This document shows positions 36,682 to 45,823 of a DNA stretch of 63,376 nt, piece by piece. The stretch lies in the NCBI RefSeq assembly GCF_001280005.1, contig NZ_LGDW01000314.1:1-63376 (forward strand), written 5' to 3'. The translations under genes were made by a program, and so were the position numbers. The notes under the pieces are model-generated. The model ran no database searches. It had not been told where the DNA came from and saw nothing but the letters and a program-made list of their open reading frames with translations. The DNA comes from Streptomyces sp. NRRL WC-3618. Its GTDB lineage: Bacteria; Actinomycetota; Actinomycetes; Streptomycetales; Streptomycetaceae. The number at the start of each line of letters is the position of its first letter. The first letter of the stretch is position 1.

Positions 36682-37566
36682 GTGCAACTCCAGCAGCTCC
36701 AGTACTTCGTGGCGGTCGCCGAGACCCGGCACTTCACGCGCGCCGCGGATCTCGTCCATGTCGCGCAGCCGTCGCTGTCCCAGCAGATCAAGTCGCTGGA
36801 ACGGGAGTTGGGGGCCGAGCTGTTCCTGCGGGCACGCGGCAACATCACGCTCACGGACGCGGGCGAGGCGCTCCTCCCGCTGGCCCGGCGCATCCTGGCC
36901 GACGCGGACACGGCCCGGCACGAGGTGCGGGAACTGGTCCATCTCCGCTCCGGCCGTGTTCGCCTGGGCGCGACCCCGAGCGTGTGCACGGGTCTGCTGC
37001 CGGATGTGCTGCGCGCCTTCCACGACCGCTATCCCGGCATCCGGCTGCTGATCGAGGAGAGCGGCTCGCACGACCTCGTACGGGAGCTGGCGCGCGGTGC
37101 CCTGGACCTCGCCCTGATCGTCCTCCCGCTGCCCACACCGTCACCGGCTCTGACCACCGTGGAGGTCCTGCGCGAGGACCTGGTGGTCGTGTCGTCCCCC
37201 GAGGCACCCGCCCCCGGCCGGGGCCGGCGCACGGTCCGCATCGCCGACCTGGCGGGCGAACGCCTGGTGATGTTCCGGCACGGCTACGACCTGCGCGAAC
37301 TGACCGTCGCCGCGTGCCGCTCCGCGGGCTTCGAGCCGGACTTCGCGGTGGAGGGCGGGGAGATGGACGCGGTACTGGGGTTCGTGCGGGCGGGGCTGGG
37401 CGTGGCCGTCGTACCGCGCATGGTGGCGAGCCGGTCGGGGCGGGGGCTCAGGGTTACGCCTCTTGCCCGGCCTGGGCTGTTCCGGGCGATCGCGCTGGCC
37501 CATCGCAGCGATGTGGCTCCGCCTCGGGCGGCTCGGGAGTTGCAGCGGATGCTGCTTGAACGGTAG
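36682..37566 (+). CDS. LysR-family transcriptional regulator
   Basis: A 294-residue regulator. The N-terminal winged helix reads QYFVAVAETRHFTRAADLVH, then VAQPSLSQQIKSLERELGAE and LFLRARGNITLTDAGEALLP; the C-terminal substrate-binding domain spans about 90-290 (RLGATPSVCTGLLPDVLRAF). It starts with GTG 36682 without a strong ribosome site. It is divergent from the succinate dehydrogenase operon, and a perfect palindrome lies in the 94-base gap, so it probably controls that operon and itself, with a C4-dicarboxylate or redox-related effector as a guess. Confidence 0.93.
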   Translation: MQLQQLQYFVAVAETRHFTRAADLVHVAQPSLSQQIKSLERELGAELFLRARGNITLTDAGEALLPLARRILADADTARHEVRELVHLRSGRVRLGATPSVCTGLLPDVLRAFHDRYPGIRLLIEESGSHDLVRELARGALDLALIVLPLPTPSPALTTVEVLREDLVVVSSPEAPAPGRGRRTVRIADLAGERLVMFRHGYDLRELTVAACRSAGFEPDFAVEGGEMDAVLGFVRAGLGVAVVPRMVASRSGRGLRVTPLARPGLFRAIALAHRSDVAPPRAARELQRMLLER

Positions 37567-37611
37567 CGCTGCGCTGGCTGGGCGCAGAGGCCGTGGACTG
37601 GTTCACGTCGT

Positions 37612-37648
37612 ACGTGGCTTGTCGCGCAGTTCCCCGCGCCCCTAGGGG
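37612..37648 (-). repeat. Dispersed intergenic repeat, copy 3 (inverted)
   Basis: On the minus strand it reads GGGGCGCGGGGAACTGCGCG then ACAAGCCAC, matching copies 1 and 2. It lies between the LysR and DUF4440 genes and supplies the last codons of the latter. Confidence 0.85.
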
Positions 37649-38019
37649 GCGCGCACCGGCGTTCCCTGGTGGTAGTACATGCGCCAGCCTGTCTCCTCGT
37701 CGCGTTTGCGCCACAGGGAGCTTCGGCGCGACCTGTGGCCGTCGAAGACGGTCTCGAATGTCAGGTGCACCAGACCGGGGGCCAAGACGACGCCCGTGAT
37801 CGCCGACGGCTCGTAGCGTGGGCCGTCCGCCGTGCTGCCCGGTTTGCCGGGCAGTTCAGCGCTCATCTCCTCGTACGTGTAGCGGCGGCCGGAGGCGCCG
37901 ACCTCCACGAACTCGGGGTCGAGCAGGCGGGCGGCCCCTCCGGAGGAACGGAACTCGGGGTCCATCAGGCGCAGTTCACCCGCGATGGCCTCGTTCACGT
38001 CTGCTGATTCCTGGGTCAC
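37642..38019 (-). CDS. SnoaL/DUF4440-like protein
   Basis: A 125-residue NTF2-like alpha+beta barrel protein: NEAIAGELRLMDPEFRSSGG, then LLDPEFVEVGASGRRYTYEE, GLVHLTFETVFDGHRSRRSS with LWRKRDEETGWRMYYHQGTP. This pattern (PEF-x-E-V-G-x-S-G-R-x-Y, R-x-S-L-W-x-x) is that of actinobacterial DUF4440 proteins, whose biochemical role is unknown. It follows the PAS-GGDEF-EAL gene region closely and is encoded upstream of it on the same strand with a four-base gap. The last residues (TPVRAP) come from the neighbouring repeat. Confidence 0.85.
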   Translation of the reverse strand: MTQESADVNEAIAGELRLMDPEFRSSGGAARLLDPEFVEVGASGRRYTYEEMSAELPGKPGSTADGPRYEPSAITGVVLAPGLVHLTFETVFDGHRSRRSSLWRKRDEETGWRMYYHQGTPVRAP

Positions 38020-38023
38020 CGGA

Positions 38024-40168
38024 TCACCCCGTCGCGTCCGCCAGCGCCAGATCGTGCAGGCGTTCCGGTGGGCCCGGGCGGGCGTAGTACCAGCCCTGGG
38101 CCGTGTCGCAGCCCAGTATGCGCAGCTGCTCCGCCTGGGCGCCCGTTTCCACGCCCTCGACCGTGACCGTGAGGTCCAGGCTGTGGGCGAGGGAGACGAT
38201 CCCCTCGACGATCTTGAGGTCGACGGGGTCCGCCGGGAACTGCTGCATCCCCTGGGTGAAGGATCGGTCCAGCTTGAGGATGCTCACCGGGAGACGGCGC
38301 AGGTTGGCCAGGTTCGAGTAGCCGGTACCGAAGTCGTCCAGGGCGATGTCGACGCCCATCTCGGCGAGGCGGCGCAGGGGCTTGAGGAGGTCGTCGTCGG
38401 CGCCGATCAACGCCGACTCCGTCACCTCCAGGCACAGTGCCTCGGGTTCCAGGCCCGCGCGTTCCAGGATGTCGACGGTGTCCTGCACCAGACCGGGGTG
38501 GGTGAGCTGGCACGGGGACAGGTTGACGTTGATGCGCAGCGGGCCGCCGGCCGGATGTCCGCCGTACTGTTCCTGCCAGTCGCGGGCCTGGCGCACCGAC
38601 TGTTCCAGGACCCAGCGGCCGAGCGGGACGATCAGGCCGGTGTGTTCGGCGAGCGGGATGAAGCGGTCGGGGCCGAGGACGCCGTGCTGCGGATGCAGCC
38701 AGCGCACCAGGGCCTCGGCGCCACGGACGCTGCCGTCGCCGAGGTGGACCAGCGGCTGGTACTCGATGAAGAACTCGCTGCGGTCCAGGGCCGCCGGCAG
38801 TGCCGTGGTGAGCCCGTGTCGGGTGATCGCCTTCAAGTCGGCCTCGGGGTCGGCCAGTTCGAAGCGGTTACCGCCCGCGGATTTCGCCCGGTACATGGTG
38901 ATGTCGGCGCTGCGCAGCACTTCCGCCGGGCCGCGCTCCCCCGCCGGACCCTCGACGATGCCGATGCTGCCGCGCACCGTCAGCTCACGGCCCTCGACGC
39001 TGACCGGGGCGACCAGCGCGTGCATGATGCGGGCGGCGAGGTCGTCGACCTCGGCCTCGGTGTCGGGGCCCGTGGTCAGCGCCACGAACTCGTCGCCGCC
39101 CAGCCGGGCCACCATCTCGCCCGGCGCGGTCGCGCACGACTGCAGCCGGTCGGCGACCTCGACGAGCAGCCGGTCGCCGGCCGCGTGACCGAGGCTGTCG
39201 TTGATGGTCTTGAAGCCGTCGAGGTCGAGATAGCACAGGCCGAAGCGCTGGCCCTTGCCCGCCGACACCGCCTTCTCCAGGCGTTCGAAGAACAGCGTGC
39301 GGTTGGGCAGCCCGGTGAGCGCGTCGTGCGTGGCCTCGTACCGCAGCCGCAGATTGAGGAGCCGGCGCTCGGTGGTGTCCTCCATCAGGGCGAGCTGGTA
39401 CTGCGGCCGGCCGTCGGCGTCCCGGAGGAGGGAGACCGTGAGGTTGGTCCACAGGACCGTTCCGTCGGGGCGGTAGAACGCCTTCTCGACGTGGTAGTGG
39501 TCGCGCTCGCCGCGGACCAGTTCCTCGTACAGCTTCCAGACCTGCGGGGCGTCGTCCGGGTGCGTCCAGTCCGTGACACTGCGGCCCCGGACGGTCTGTT
39601 CCGAGCCGCCGAACATGCGTTGCAGCGCGCCGTTTATCTGCAGGATGTTCCCGTCGAGGTCGGCGATGCCGATCCCTATCGCCGCGCCCTCGAAGACCGC
39701 CCGGAAGCGGGCCTCGCTGTCGTGCAGCGCCTCGGCGACCGCGCTGCGGGCGCTCTGCGCGGCCCACGCGATCGCCTCCTGCTCGGCCAGCGTCCGGTCA
39801 CGCAGCGCGCCGGCGTATCCGGCGGCCATGGCGTGCTGGAGCCGCGAGGAACGGGCGCGCAGGTCCTCCTGCGGGCCGTCCTCTCCGCAGTACAGCACCA
39901 GGTAGGCGTCCACGCAGTCGAGCGAACGGCTGAGCGACTCGGGGTCGGTGCAGTGCGCGGAGACCAGCGCGGCGCCGACCGCCCTGCCCTCCTCGGCGTC
40001 GAACGTCCTGGCCCGCAGCGCCTGGCTCAACCGCCCGGCGAGCGGCAGGAGTCGCTCCTCGAGCTCCACCCGGGTGAGCGACGTGGAGGTCACCTGGTAG
40101 ACCGCCCGGCTCCAGATGGTGGCGAACCTGCGCAGTCTGTCCTGGAGGCCGTCCGGCTCGGCGGTCAC
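38024..40168 (-). CDS. rmdA: PAS-GGDEF-EAL cyclic di-GMP enzyme (probable RmdA)
   Basis: A 714-residue cytoplasmic protein. A helical N-terminal region (about 1-140) is followed by a PAS domain (about 150-270, FRAVFEGAAIGIGIADLDGN), a GGDEF diguanylate cyclase domain with intact GGDEF at 357-361, and an EAL phosphodiesterase domain with EAL at 485-487 and later motifs LEVTESALI and LDDFGTGYSNL. Both domains look catalytically competent. Domain order and neighbourhood match S. coelicolor RmdA, which controls development through c-di-GMP, as recalled and not searched. ATG 40168 overlaps the stop of the upstream methyltransferase. Confidence 0.88.
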   Translation of the reverse strand: MTAEPDGLQDRLRRFATIWSRAVYQVTSTSLTRVELEERLLPLAGRLSQALRARTFDAEEGRAVGAALVSAHCTDPESLSRSLDCVDAYLVLYCGEDGPQEDLRARSSRLQHAMAAGYAGALRDRTLAEQEAIAWAAQSARSAVAEALHDSEARFRAVFEGAAIGIGIADLDGNILQINGALQRMFGGSEQTVRGRSVTDWTHPDDAPQVWKLYEELVRGERDHYHVEKAFYRPDGTVLWTNLTVSLLRDADGRPQYQLALMEDTTERRLLNLRLRYEATHDALTGLPNRTLFFERLEKAVSAGKGQRFGLCYLDLDGFKTINDSLGHAAGDRLLVEVADRLQSCATAPGEMVARLGGDEFVALTTGPDTEAEVDDLAARIMHALVAPVSVEGRELTVRGSIGIVEGPAGERGPAEVLRSADITMYRAKSAGGNRFELADPEADLKAITRHGLTTALPAALDRSEFFIEYQPLVHLGDGSVRGAEALVRWLHPQHGVLGPDRFIPLAEHTGLIVPLGRWVLEQSVRQARDWQEQYGGHPAGGPLRINVNLSPCQLTHPGLVQDTVDILERAGLEPEALCLEVTESALIGADDDLLKPLRRLAEMGVDIALDDFGTGYSNLANLRRLPVSILKLDRSFTQGMQQFPADPVDLKIVEGIVSLAHSLDLTVTVEGVETGAQAEQLRILGCDTAQGWYYARPGPPERLHDLALADATG

Positions 40169-40977
40169 GCCTTGCGTCCCACGCCGGCGAATCCGGAGAA
40201 CGCGTACGCGTCCTCGTCCTCCGGTGCCGTCTCCGGCCGCCAGTGCGGCATCGCCACCAGTCCCGGTTCCACCATGTCGTACCCCTCGAAGAACCGCGCG
40301 ATCGCGTCACGCGAGCGCATGACCAGCGGGTTGCGGATGTCCTTGTATACGTCGACCGCGCCCTCGGCCCGCTCCGGCGGCAGCGGGATTCCCTCGTACG
40401 AGGCATGCGTCAGGACGAGCAGGCTGCCGGGCGCGAGCGCGTCGCGCAGCTCGGCGACCGCCGCGTATGGGTCGTCCGTGTCTTCCACGAAGTGCAGTAT
40501 GGCAACGAGAAGCAGGGCCACTGGCCGGTTCTGGTCGATCAGGCCCCGTACCTGGGGGCTGTCCAGGATCTCCCGGGGCTTGCACAGATCGGCGGCGAGG
40601 ACGTCCGCGCGCTCGTTGCCGGCCAGGACCACCTGGCTGTGCGCGACGGCGACCGGGTCGTGGTCGACGTACATCACCCGCGCTTCGGGGCTGGCCTTCT
40701 GCGCCTCTTCGTGGACGCTGCCGAAGGTGGGAATGCCGGAGCCGATGTCGAGGAACTGGGTGATGCCCTCGGCGACGGCGAAACGGACCGCCCGGCGCAT
40801 GAAAGCACGGTTCGCCTGCATGATCTTCGGAAGTCCCGGCATGAACTCCATGGCCCTGCGGGCGGCTTCCCGGTCGACCTCGAAGTTGTGCGAACCGCCC
40901 AGGTAGAAGTCGTAGATCCGGGACACGCTCGGCACCGAGATGTCGATGCCCCGGGGGGCCCAGGCGGGACGCTCCAT
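40165..40977 (-). CDS. S-adenosyl methyltransferase family protein (PF04672)
   Basis: A 270-residue protein of the actinobacterial family formerly DUF574. The diagnostic start APRGIDISVPSVSRIYDFYL with GGSHNFEVDREAARRAME is followed by the SAM loop FLDIGSGIPTFGSVHEEAQ and VMYVDHDPVAVAHSQVVLAG, and by LLLVAILHFVEDTDDPYAAV. The methyl acceptor is not known. Its TGA overlaps the c-di-GMP gene start (ATGA), so the two are translated together; this association is uncommon and may be functional. Confidence 0.92.
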   Translation of the reverse strand: MERPAWAPRGIDISVPSVSRIYDFYLGGSHNFEVDREAARRAMEFMPGLPKIMQANRAFMRRAVRFAVAEGITQFLDIGSGIPTFGSVHEEAQKASPEARVMYVDHDPVAVAHSQVVLAGNERADVLAADLCKPREILDSPQVRGLIDQNRPVALLLVAILHFVEDTDDPYAAVAELRDALAPGSLLVLTHASYEGIPLPPERAEGAVDVYKDIRNPLVMRSRDAIARFFEGYDMVEPGLVAMPHWRPETAPEDEDAYAFSGFAGVGRKA

Positions 40978-41364
40978 CTATCTCTCTCCAGGAGTTGGCA
41001 GGGTGTTGGCGCTCCAGTGTTCGAGCTGAGGTTACTGATCGCCCGCCAAAGGAGCGAGCGGAAACGGAAATTGACCATCCGTTACCGGTCACTGCCTGCG
41101 GCACGTGCCGAATTGACGTACCGCGAACTCTCCACGAAAAGTGGCCGGAGCGCTCCAAAGAGTTCTCAAAGTCACGAAAGCGGGGTTGCCGACTCCCGCT
41201 GAAATACGGCGAGTCGGGGACGATTCAGCGGCACATCGCTCTGCCCGCCGTCGTGTTCCGGACATGCCGAAGCGGCCTGCTCCCTCCGTGCCGCACAGAG
41301 CGTGCGGGACACGAAGGGAACAGGCCCTCAGAGGTCGGTTTCCCCTGTTGCCGGTTGCTGGTTC
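40978..41364. other. Intergenic region, no gene seen
   Basis: About 390 bases between the methyltransferase start and the lipoprotein stop, both on the minus strand. It must hold the promoter of the methyltransferase/rmdA operon, but no clear hexamer pair was identified. No convincing frame or perfect terminator was found. Confidence 0.5.
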
Positions 41365-42387
41365 CTACTGGTTCGGCGCGCCGACCAGCTTGCCGTCGGG
41401 TGCCACGGCGTACCAGGTGCCGCCGACGCCCTGGCCGTTGGTGTCACCGGGCTTCTTGTCGTTGATGAAGGTGTAGATGGGCGAGCAGTTGAGTGTCTGC
41501 TGCTCGGCGCCGTCGGGCCGGGTGAAGTTCATGTAGCCCTTCTCCTTGATGCCCTTGGTGCTCTTGAAGGCGACCGGCTCGACGACCGGCCACTTCTCCA
41601 GGCAGGCACCGACACAGGCGGAGACCGGCTTCGGCCACGCCTTGTCCTTCAGGAAGCGGTAGACCGTCATGCCGTTCTTGTCGACGACGATCGTGCCGAG
41701 CTTGGGGTCGTTGCGGGTGGACAGGCCGGGCTGCGCGGCGAGCGTCGCCTTCTTGCCGTCGGGAGCGAGGCCGTACCACTTGCCGCCCACACCCTGGCCC
41801 TTGATGTCGCCGGGCGAGGTGTCCTTGGCGTAGTAGTACGCGGCCCAGCCGCCGATGGTGAGCTGCTTGCTGCCGTCGGACCGGGTCACCTCGCCGAGCA
41901 GTGCGGCGTCGACACCGGTACCGGCCGAGACGTCGTCCGCCGGAACCGGCGGCCAGGCGGTGGCGCAGTCGCCGTCACAGTTGGATTTCGGCGGTTCGGC
42001 CGTGTCCGCGTCGAAGCGGTACATCGTCCGGCCGCTGCCACTGGCCAGCACCTTGCCGATCTTCGCGTTGGTGACCACGTTCAGCTGGCCCGCCGCGGCC
42101 GAGTTGCCCGCGGCGGCCTGCTCACCGTTGGCTTCCGCACCGTTGCCGGCAGCCGTGTCCGTACCTGTGTCGGCGCCCGTGTCCGTTCCGGTACCCGTGC
42201 CCGCACCCGCCGTGCCGGCCGCACCCGCCGTGCCGCCCACGGATCCGTAGCCGCCGGCCGCCGGGGCCGCCGCGCCGACGTTCTGGCTGCTCGTGTCGGT
42301 GGCCTTGTCCTGACCGCACGCCGTCGTCAGCGCCAGCACGGCCGCAGCTGAGGCTACGAGTGAGGCGCTCCGCCAGGAGGTCTTCAT
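41365..42387 (-). CDS. SCO0930-family (COG4315) lipoprotein
   Basis: A 340-residue lipoprotein. A signal peptide with lipobox LALTTACGQ (about residues 18-26) is followed by a Gly/Thr-rich linker (about 35-95) and two COG4315 repeats, LNVVTNAKIGKVLASGSGRT with MYRFDADTAEPPKSNCDGDC, and PKLGTIVVDKNGMTVYRFLK with CVGACLEKWP, each holding a disulfide pair. A third related strand set closes the protein (GVGGTWYAVAPDGKLVGAP). Function unknown, likely extracytoplasmic binding. ATG 42387 has GGGGAG upstream. The S. coelicolor homologue names the family, from memory. Confidence 0.9.
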   Translation of the reverse strand: MKTSWRSASLVASAAAVLALTTACGQDKATDTSSQNVGAAAPAAGGYGSVGGTAGAAGTAGAGTGTGTDTGADTGTDTAAGNGAEANGEQAAAGNSAAAGQLNVVTNAKIGKVLASGSGRTMYRFDADTAEPPKSNCDGDCATAWPPVPADDVSAGTGVDAALLGEVTRSDGSKQLTIGGWAAYYYAKDTSPGDIKGQGVGGKWYGLAPDGKKATLAAQPGLSTRNDPKLGTIVVDKNGMTVYRFLKDKAWPKPVSACVGACLEKWPVVEPVAFKSTKGIKEKGYMNFTRPDGAEQQTLNCSPIYTFINDKKPGDTNGQGVGGTWYAVAPDGKLVGAPNQ

Positions 42388-42648
42388 TGTGAAACTCCCC
42401 GTAATCGTTAGGGTGTTGCGACGCCCTGCTGGGCCGCCGCACGGTCCTAGGTACGGGCGGGGGTGGTCACTGTGTTCAACCACCGCTCAAATTTCTTTCG
42501 AAACCCTGCGGCCCCACCCGTCACACCCGCACACAGGGACGATCACCAGGCCCGCCCAGAACGCGCGTTCCAAACCATCGCACGACATATGTCACTCGTT
42601 CGGGGCAATCTCCTCGCGCTCCCGCGCACGCGGAAGCACCCAGCACAC

Positions 42649-43440
42649 ATGATCTTCGTCGTGTATGGACCCACACGGACCCGATTCGCCCTCGCCATAC
42701 GGGTATTGGCGCTGCTGGCCCTGACCTGGCTGCTCGTCGGCGTACCGGTCGGCGCGGTGGAGGCGACGACCTGCGTCTCCGTCTCCACCGGCTCGGGCAG
42801 CGACACCTCGGTGACGGTCACCGGGCACGGCGCCACGGTCACGGTCGGCACAGGCGTCCCGGTCGACACGGGAGACGGCTGGTCGGTCGTCGCGGGCAAC
42901 GGTGGGGCGGCCGCGACCGGAAACGGTACGGCGGTCGTCGCCGGCACCGGCACCTGGTGCCCGAGCCCGACACCGTCGCCGCCCTGCCCGACCCCGACGC
43001 CCACGCCCACTCCTACGCCGACCCCGAAGCCGACTCCTCCGCCGACACCCACGCCCACGCCGACACCGACACCGGAACCTCCGCCGCCACCGAAACCGAG
43101 GCCCGCACCCACCCCGACCCCGAAGCCCACTCCCCCGAAGAAGCCGTCGCCGGCACCAGCGCCGAAGCCACCGGCCGCGCCGCCCGCACCGGCACCCCGG
43201 CCGGCCCCGAGTCCGCCGCCGCCTCCCGCTCCCGCGCCCAGCCCCACGCACACACCGAAGCGCGCCGCCGAGCCGCGCCCGGGCCCGACCGCGTCACCGA
43301 TTCCGGCTCCGGTGAGTTATCCGCCGTACCGCGTGTCCGCCCACAGACGGACCGTCCGCAGTGGCACCTCGCCGGTCTCCTACATGCTGCTCGTCGCCCT
43401 TCCCGCCGTGATCGCCGTCGCCGCACTGCGTCCGCGCTGA
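42649..43440 (+). CDS. Secreted Pro/Thr-rich stalk protein with C-terminal TM
   Basis: A 263-residue protein. It starts with a signal peptide ([20 protein letters not shown]), then a short Ser/Thr/Gly domain with a Cys near each end ([10 protein letters not shown] ... GTWCPS), then about 120 residues of TP/PTP, PKP and PAP repeats, and a last hydrophobic helix ([19 protein letters not shown]). Such Pro-rich segments act as cell-wall spanning stalks. No LPxTG motif is visible. ATG 42649 is chosen because it begins a good signal peptide; the ribosome site is weak. Repetitive DNA may cause length differences between strains. Confidence 0.75.
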   Translation: MIFVVYGPTRTRFALAIRVLALLALTWLLVGVPVGAVEATTCVSVSTGSGSDTSVTVTGHGATVTVGTGVPVDTGDGWSVVAGNGGAAATGNGTAVVAGTGTWCPSPTPSPPCPTPTPTPTPTPTPKPTPPPTPTPTPTPTPEPPPPPKPRPAPTPTPKPTPPKKPSPAPAPKPPAAPPAPAPRPAPSPPPPPAPAPSPTHTPKRAAEPRPGPTASPIPAPVSYPPYRVSAHRRTVRSGTSPVSYMLLVALPAVIAVAALRPR

Positions 43441-43458
43441 CCCCTTGGAGGCATTCTC

Positions 43459-44223
43459 TTGTCGGAATGGCTTGTTCTCGCCGTCGCGATCGCGGCCGCG
43501 TGTGCGGTCGTCATCCTCATCACCTTCGTACGGGACCGCAGGGCCCCTGAGGACGAGGATCCGTCCGACACCCCGGACGTGATTGAGTACATGACGATGT
43601 GGATCGGCGTGGTGTACGCCATCGTGCTGGGCCTGGCCATCGCCGGTGTCTGGGAGGCACGCGGCGTCGCCCAGGACCAGGTCTCGACCGAGGCCCACGC
43701 ACTGCACGAGATCTCCGAGAGGGTCCGGGTCTATCCGCCCGACATCCGCGACCGCATTCGGGACGACGTCAACGCGTACGTCGGACACGTCGTCAAAACC
43801 GAGTGGCAGGAGATGGCGGACAACGGCCGGCTCACCAAGCGCGGCGACCAGCTGATGCAGCGCATTCGCGTCGACGTCACGGACTACGAGCCGAAGACGG
43901 ACTTCCAGGCGCAGGCCTACCAGCCGCTCGTGGACCAGGTGACCGCGGCGGACCAGGCCCGCGCGGCCCGCGCCGACTCGACCGGGCCGACCATGCCGGG
44001 CGTCGTGTGGTTCGGCCTGATCTCCGGGGCCGTGATCACGGTAGGGATGATCTTCGCGCTCCAGATCCGTCGTACAACCCGCGAACTGGTCCTCGCCGGG
44101 CTGTTCTCCACCCTGATCGCCTTCCTGCTCTTCCTGATCTGGGACTTCGACGCGCCCTACAGCCGTGGCATCACGGCCACGGCCGATCCGTTCCTGATGC
44201 TCTTCCCGGGCGCGGGCCACTGA
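43459..44223 (+). CDS. DUF4239 (bestrophin-like) membrane protein
   Basis: A 254-residue membrane protein. Helices lie at the N-terminus (WLVLAVAIAAACAVVILITF), at about 50-65 (MWIGVVYAIVLGLAIAGVW) and as a pair at the C-terminus (GVVWFGLISGAVITVGMIFA, LVLAGLFSTLIAFLLFLIWD), with a cytoplasmic helical domain between (STEAHALHEISERVRVYP). The start of the family motif YxxMWIGVVYAIVLGLAI and the DFDAPYSRGITATADPF ending are typical of DUF4239. It starts with TTG after GGAGG and lies 18 bases after the stalk gene, so the two are an operon. Confidence 0.87.
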   Translation: MSEWLVLAVAIAAACAVVILITFVRDRRAPEDEDPSDTPDVIEYMTMWIGVVYAIVLGLAIAGVWEARGVAQDQVSTEAHALHEISERVRVYPPDIRDRIRDDVNAYVGHVVKTEWQEMADNGRLTKRGDQLMQRIRVDVTDYEPKTDFQAQAYQPLVDQVTAADQARAARADSTGPTMPGVVWFGLISGAVITVGMIFALQIRRTTRELVLAGLFSTLIAFLLFLIWDFDAPYSRGITATADPFLMLFPGAGH

Positions 44224-44275
44224 CCGGCCACGACCGGGCGGGGACCGGCTGACGGTTCCTCACCACACGAGTCGA

Positions 44276-44308
44276 CGGGGGACACTCGCCACACGCGGGT
44301 GTCCCCCG
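44276..44308. terminator. Terminator after the DUF4239 gene
   Basis: CGGGGGACACTCGC pairs with GCGGGTGTCCCCCG (one mismatch) across a 5-base loop. Confidence 0.82.
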
Positions 44309-44353
44309 GCTTGTGCGACAGGCCCCTGGGTCCCCTGAGTGGCCCACATACAT

Positions 44354-44404
44354 GACCCATTCGCCCGACACCGATCGCGCATACGCACACGCGTTCCTAG
44401 CGTT
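44354..44404 (+). promoter_or_regulatory. Promoter-like motif before the secreted protein at 44492
   Basis: ACCCATTCGCC (44355-44365) and TAGCGTT (44398-44404) lie with their TTCGCC and TAG starts 38 bases apart. The identical pair, with the same spacing, precedes the sortase gene at 45830/45868. Confidence 0.5.
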
Positions 44405-44491
44405 TCGGATATCGAGGTGCATTCCTGGCGCGAACGGTACGGCGCGAGCGGAAAAGGTCCGCGGCTGCTCCTCGGGGACCCGGAGGAACAC

Positions 44492-45016
44492 ATGCGCGCG
44501 ATACGCGTCGCCTCGGCCGCACTGCCGGCCATCACCGCCCTCGCCCTCAGCGCACCCGTCGCTCACGCGGTCGTCGCGAGCAACAGCGTCACGTCGTTCG
44601 GTTTCAGTGTCGTGCCGTCGACCGTCGCCGCGGGCGGAGAGGTCACGCTGCGCGTGGACAACTGCAACGACGACACCCGGGTGTCCTCCGGTGTCTTCGA
44701 TCCGGTCACCATCCCCAGGGGTCACTCGTCGGCGACGGCGAAGGTCGACTGGGACGCCAAACCGGGGGCGACCTACCGGGTGACGTTCACCTGTGGCGGC
44801 GAGAGCGGCCACACCGACCTCAGCATCGCCATCGGGCGTCCCAGCGAGCCCACGCAGTATCCGCTGCCGATCCAGCGGGGTGTGCACGCGGGTGAGGGCG
44901 GCAGCGTCGCAGGCTTCGACCTCAAGGAGATCGGCATCGGAGCGGCGCTCATCGCGGGGGCGCTGACGGTGGCGTACCACTTCTCACGCCGTCGCGCGGG
45001 CGACGACAACGCCTGA
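44492..45016 (+). CDS. Secreted, C-terminally anchored Ig-like protein A
   Basis: A 174-residue surface protein. It has a signal peptide (AIRVASAALPAITALALSAP, cleaved near VAHA), a beta-sandwich domain of about 95 residues with two cysteines (LRVDNCNDD and YRVTFTCGGES), a linker and a final helix with basic tail (IGIGAALIAGALTVAYHFSR). It shares layout and sequence features with the neighbouring protein at 45105. ATG 44492 has GGAGGA upstream. No LPxTG is present, but the C-terminal architecture and nearby sortase suggest a sorting substrate; that is inference. Confidence 0.82.
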   Translation: MRAIRVASAALPAITALALSAPVAHAVVASNSVTSFGFSVVPSTVAAGGEVTLRVDNCNDDTRVSSGVFDPVTIPRGHSSATAKVDWDAKPGATYRVTFTCGGESGHTDLSIAIGRPSEPTQYPLPIQRGVHAGEGGSVAGFDLKEIGIGAALIAGALTVAYHFSRRRAGDDNA

Positions 45017-45032
45017 CCCGGCGGCACCGGCA

Positions 45033-45077
45033 CAGCCCTTCGCCCCGGACCCTGACGGGTTCCGGGGCGAAGGGCTG
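45033..45077. terminator. Bidirectional terminator
   Basis: A perfect 17-base stem (CAGCCCTTCGCCCCGGA and its complement) with loop CCCTGACGGGT (itself pairing CCC/GGG) lies between the two convergent secreted-protein genes. Confidence 0.92.
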
Positions 45078-45104
45078 TCGGTGCGCGCCCGAAGGTGCTG
45101 GGCG

Positions 45105-45593
45105 TCAGAGCCGGTTCTCGGAGCGGCGGCGCATCCAGAACACACCACCGCCGACGAGCGCGGCGGCCACCAGCCCGCCACCGATCGCCAGGTCGGCCGG
45201 GGTGGCCCCGGTGGAGCTGCTGCCACCGAGTCCGCCCCGGACACCGCCGATGACGGTGAACACGCTGTTGAAGGACCTGGTCTGGTTCTCACAGTTGGTG
45301 GTGACGCTGTACGAACCCGGGGTGGCGTTCGCGTTGACGGTCACCGTCGCCGTCGCCGAGTTGCCGCCCATGGACCTGAACTTGGTCGTCGGGAAAGCGT
45401 TGGAACTGATGGTGCTGCCGGCCACGGTGCAGGCCGAGCCGTTGGCCGTGAGCACCAGCTGACCGCCCGGCGCGATGACGCTCGGTGCGGCGGTGACGCT
45501 GGACGGCTGGTCCCAGGCCGAGGCCGCCGGAGCGGCGAGCCCCACCGCGGCGGCCGTGGCGGCAGCCACCACCAAGGCACGAGTAGTACGCAT
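45105..45593 (-). CDS. Secreted, C-terminally anchored Ig-like protein B
   Basis: A 162-residue paralogue of protein A. After a signal peptide (RALVVAAATAAAVGLAAPAA) comes a beta-sandwich with a disulfide pair (ANGSACTVAG and SVTTNCENQT), a Gly/Ser linker and a final helix with basic tail (DLAIGGGLVAAALVGGGVFW, then MRRRSENRL). The strand patterns SVIAPGGQLVLTANGSAC and NSATATVTVNANATPGSYSV match protein A (STVAAGGEVTLRVDNC and HSSATAKVDWDAKPGATYRV). GGAGG precedes ATG 45593. It is convergent with protein A and divergent from the sortase. Confidence 0.82.
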   Translation of the reverse strand: MRTTRALVVAAATAAAVGLAAPAASAWDQPSSVTAAPSVIAPGGQLVLTANGSACTVAGSTISSNAFPTTKFRSMGGNSATATVTVNANATPGSYSVTTNCENQTRSFNSVFTVIGGVRGGLGGSSSTGATPADLAIGGGLVAAALVGGGVFWMRRRSENRL

Positions 45594-45823
45594 GTGAACC
45601 TCCGCGGAAGGCGCCCCGGGACCCGTCCCCGGTCGATCGGCGAGAAAACGCCTCCCAGACGAACCCTCAGATGCCGTGCGCTCAGCCGCATTTCGGGAAT
45701 GGTCCGTCCTGGTGAGGGGACACGCCGACGGAAGACCACACAATCAGATATTGCCGCAGGTCACGGACCGTCAGAAAAATACTTTCCCCGGCAACTCGGA
45801 TGGCGCACGAACGACACGTCCGC

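Noticed and set aside
37985..40906. Open frame of 973 codons on the plus strand
   Set aside because: It is antisense to the PAS-GGDEF-EAL and methyltransferase genes, whose motifs are unmistakable; long antisense frames are usual in high-GC DNA.
42960..43270. CRISPR-like or satellite repeats
   Set aside because: The repetition is the codon pattern of a Pro/Thr-rich protein stalk, without spacers or constant repeat length.
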